This document shows positions 63,792-64,000 of a stretch of DNA of 64,000 nt, piece by piece. Each line of letters opens with the position of its first letter. Position 1 is the first letter of the stretch. Where the stretch lies: NCBI RefSeq assembly GCF_016904945.1, contig NZ_JADIKF010000039.1:186001-250000 (forward strand), in the 5' to 3' direction. Source of the DNA: Dyella mobilis. GTDB taxonomy: Bacteria; Pseudomonadota; Gammaproteobacteria; Xanthomonadales; Rhodanobacteraceae. The position numbers and the translations under genes were made by a program. The notes below the pieces were generated by a model. That model saw only the letters and a list, made by a program, of their open reading frames with translations, was not told the DNA's origin and did no database searches.

Positions 63792-64000
63792 ATGACTAAT
63801 TCAATCAAACCAGTCCGGAGCCGAGCCATGCACCTGGCTAGCCGTTGCCTGATGACGATGATGATGTTCGGCGCAGTTGGCTGGGCGCAAGCTGCCACAG
63901 CGACCAGTACGCTGCAAAACATCACCTATAAGAGCCTGCCTGGTGGGCGTGTCGAGTTGCGCATGAGCTTCGACAACAGCCAGGTTCCACAGCCGAATAT
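63792..64000 (+). CDS. pilQ: Type IV pilus secretin PilQ (3'-truncated by window edge)
   Basis: The first 69 codons of pilQ are present. ATG 63792 (MTNSIKPVRSRAMHLASRC) leads into a Sec signal with core CLMTMMMFGAVGWAQA and Ala-x-Ala cleavage. The next part, ITYKSLPGGRVELRMSFDN, is typical of the N-terminal AMIN (peptidoglycan-binding) domain of PilQ. The frame is open to the last base. Identity rests on the operon position after pilP and this N-terminus. The inner ATG at 63828 is an alternative start. Confidence 0.9.
   Translation, partial: MTNSIKPVRSRAMHLASRCLMTMMMFGAVGWAQAATATSTLQNITYKSLPGGRVELRMSFDNSQVPQPN

Overview
The window is a chromosomal segment of a high-GC gammaproteobacterium. 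It is best explained by the Xanthomonadales/Lysobacterales, most likely a Rhodanobacteraceae member (Dyella, Frateuria, Luteibacter or Rhodanobacter type). This rests on the trp–clp–speD–coq7 neighbourhood with a Clp-type (not Crp-type) regulator, TonB receptor/TPR-sulfotransferase genes, a zapA–6S RNA–fau block, ponA divergent from pilMNOPQ, and frequent GTG/TTG starts. Species was inferred from gene content only.

Layout. 1–7.2 kb is housekeeping: the end of trpD, trpC, a PgpC-like HAD phosphatase, clp, speD, coq7, a GlcF-like Fe-S protein, rplM–rpsI and tRNA-Gln(CUG). 7.3–8.6 kb holds a compact, apparently complete two-gene graspetide (omega-ester RiPP) locus on the minus strand. It consists of a 60-residue precursor, a perfect 12-bp intercistronic hairpin and an MvdC/D-like ATP-grasp ligase. 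9–16.6 kb is accessory: a secreted GH18-type protein, a 1.3-kb regulatory gap with tandem palindromes, a carboxypeptidase-regulatory-domain TonB receptor and a TPR-sulfotransferase. 16.7–18.7 kb carries an HTH–cytosine-C5 methyltransferase fusion followed by a Vsr-type nick endonuclease, with no restriction enzyme visible. 18.7–24.7 kb is core again: rpiA, kch, an EVE-domain gene, fau, 6S RNA, zapA, a small coiled-coil gene, ygfB and pepP. 24.9–35.8 kb is a second accessory stretch: a Tat-exported phospholipase C-like protein, an orphan small gene, a secreted RHS protein with a lipase-like C-terminal domain plus two candidate exported or membrane-anchored immunity genes, and an XRE regulator divergent from a Tat-exported dehalogenase-like hydrolase. 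35.8–64 kb is core: pepQ, a PilZ gene overlapping a DUF1631 gene, hemW–rdgB–rph, yicC–gmk, mlaFEDCB facing mlaA, rpoZ–spoT–ridA–recG, a nucleoside hydrolase, rpmE2, gltA, a conserved hypothetical, mrcA/ponA, and pilM-N-O-P-Q (pilQ runs off the end).

How the genes work together. The Mla genes form a complete retrograde phospholipid transport system, with an unusual MlaD containing two tandem MCE domains; they lie between gmk and rpoZ, genes that are usually close neighbours. The pil genes build the type IV pilus alignment complex and secretin, and ponA makes the peptidoglycan they cross. clp, the PilZ protein, the DUF1631 protein and the pilus genes suggest c-di-GMP-linked surface behaviour. 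The strongest candidates for undescribed biology are the graspetide locus, the RHS-lipase/immunity module, the self-contained HTH-methyltransferase–Vsr pair, and the double-MCE MlaD.
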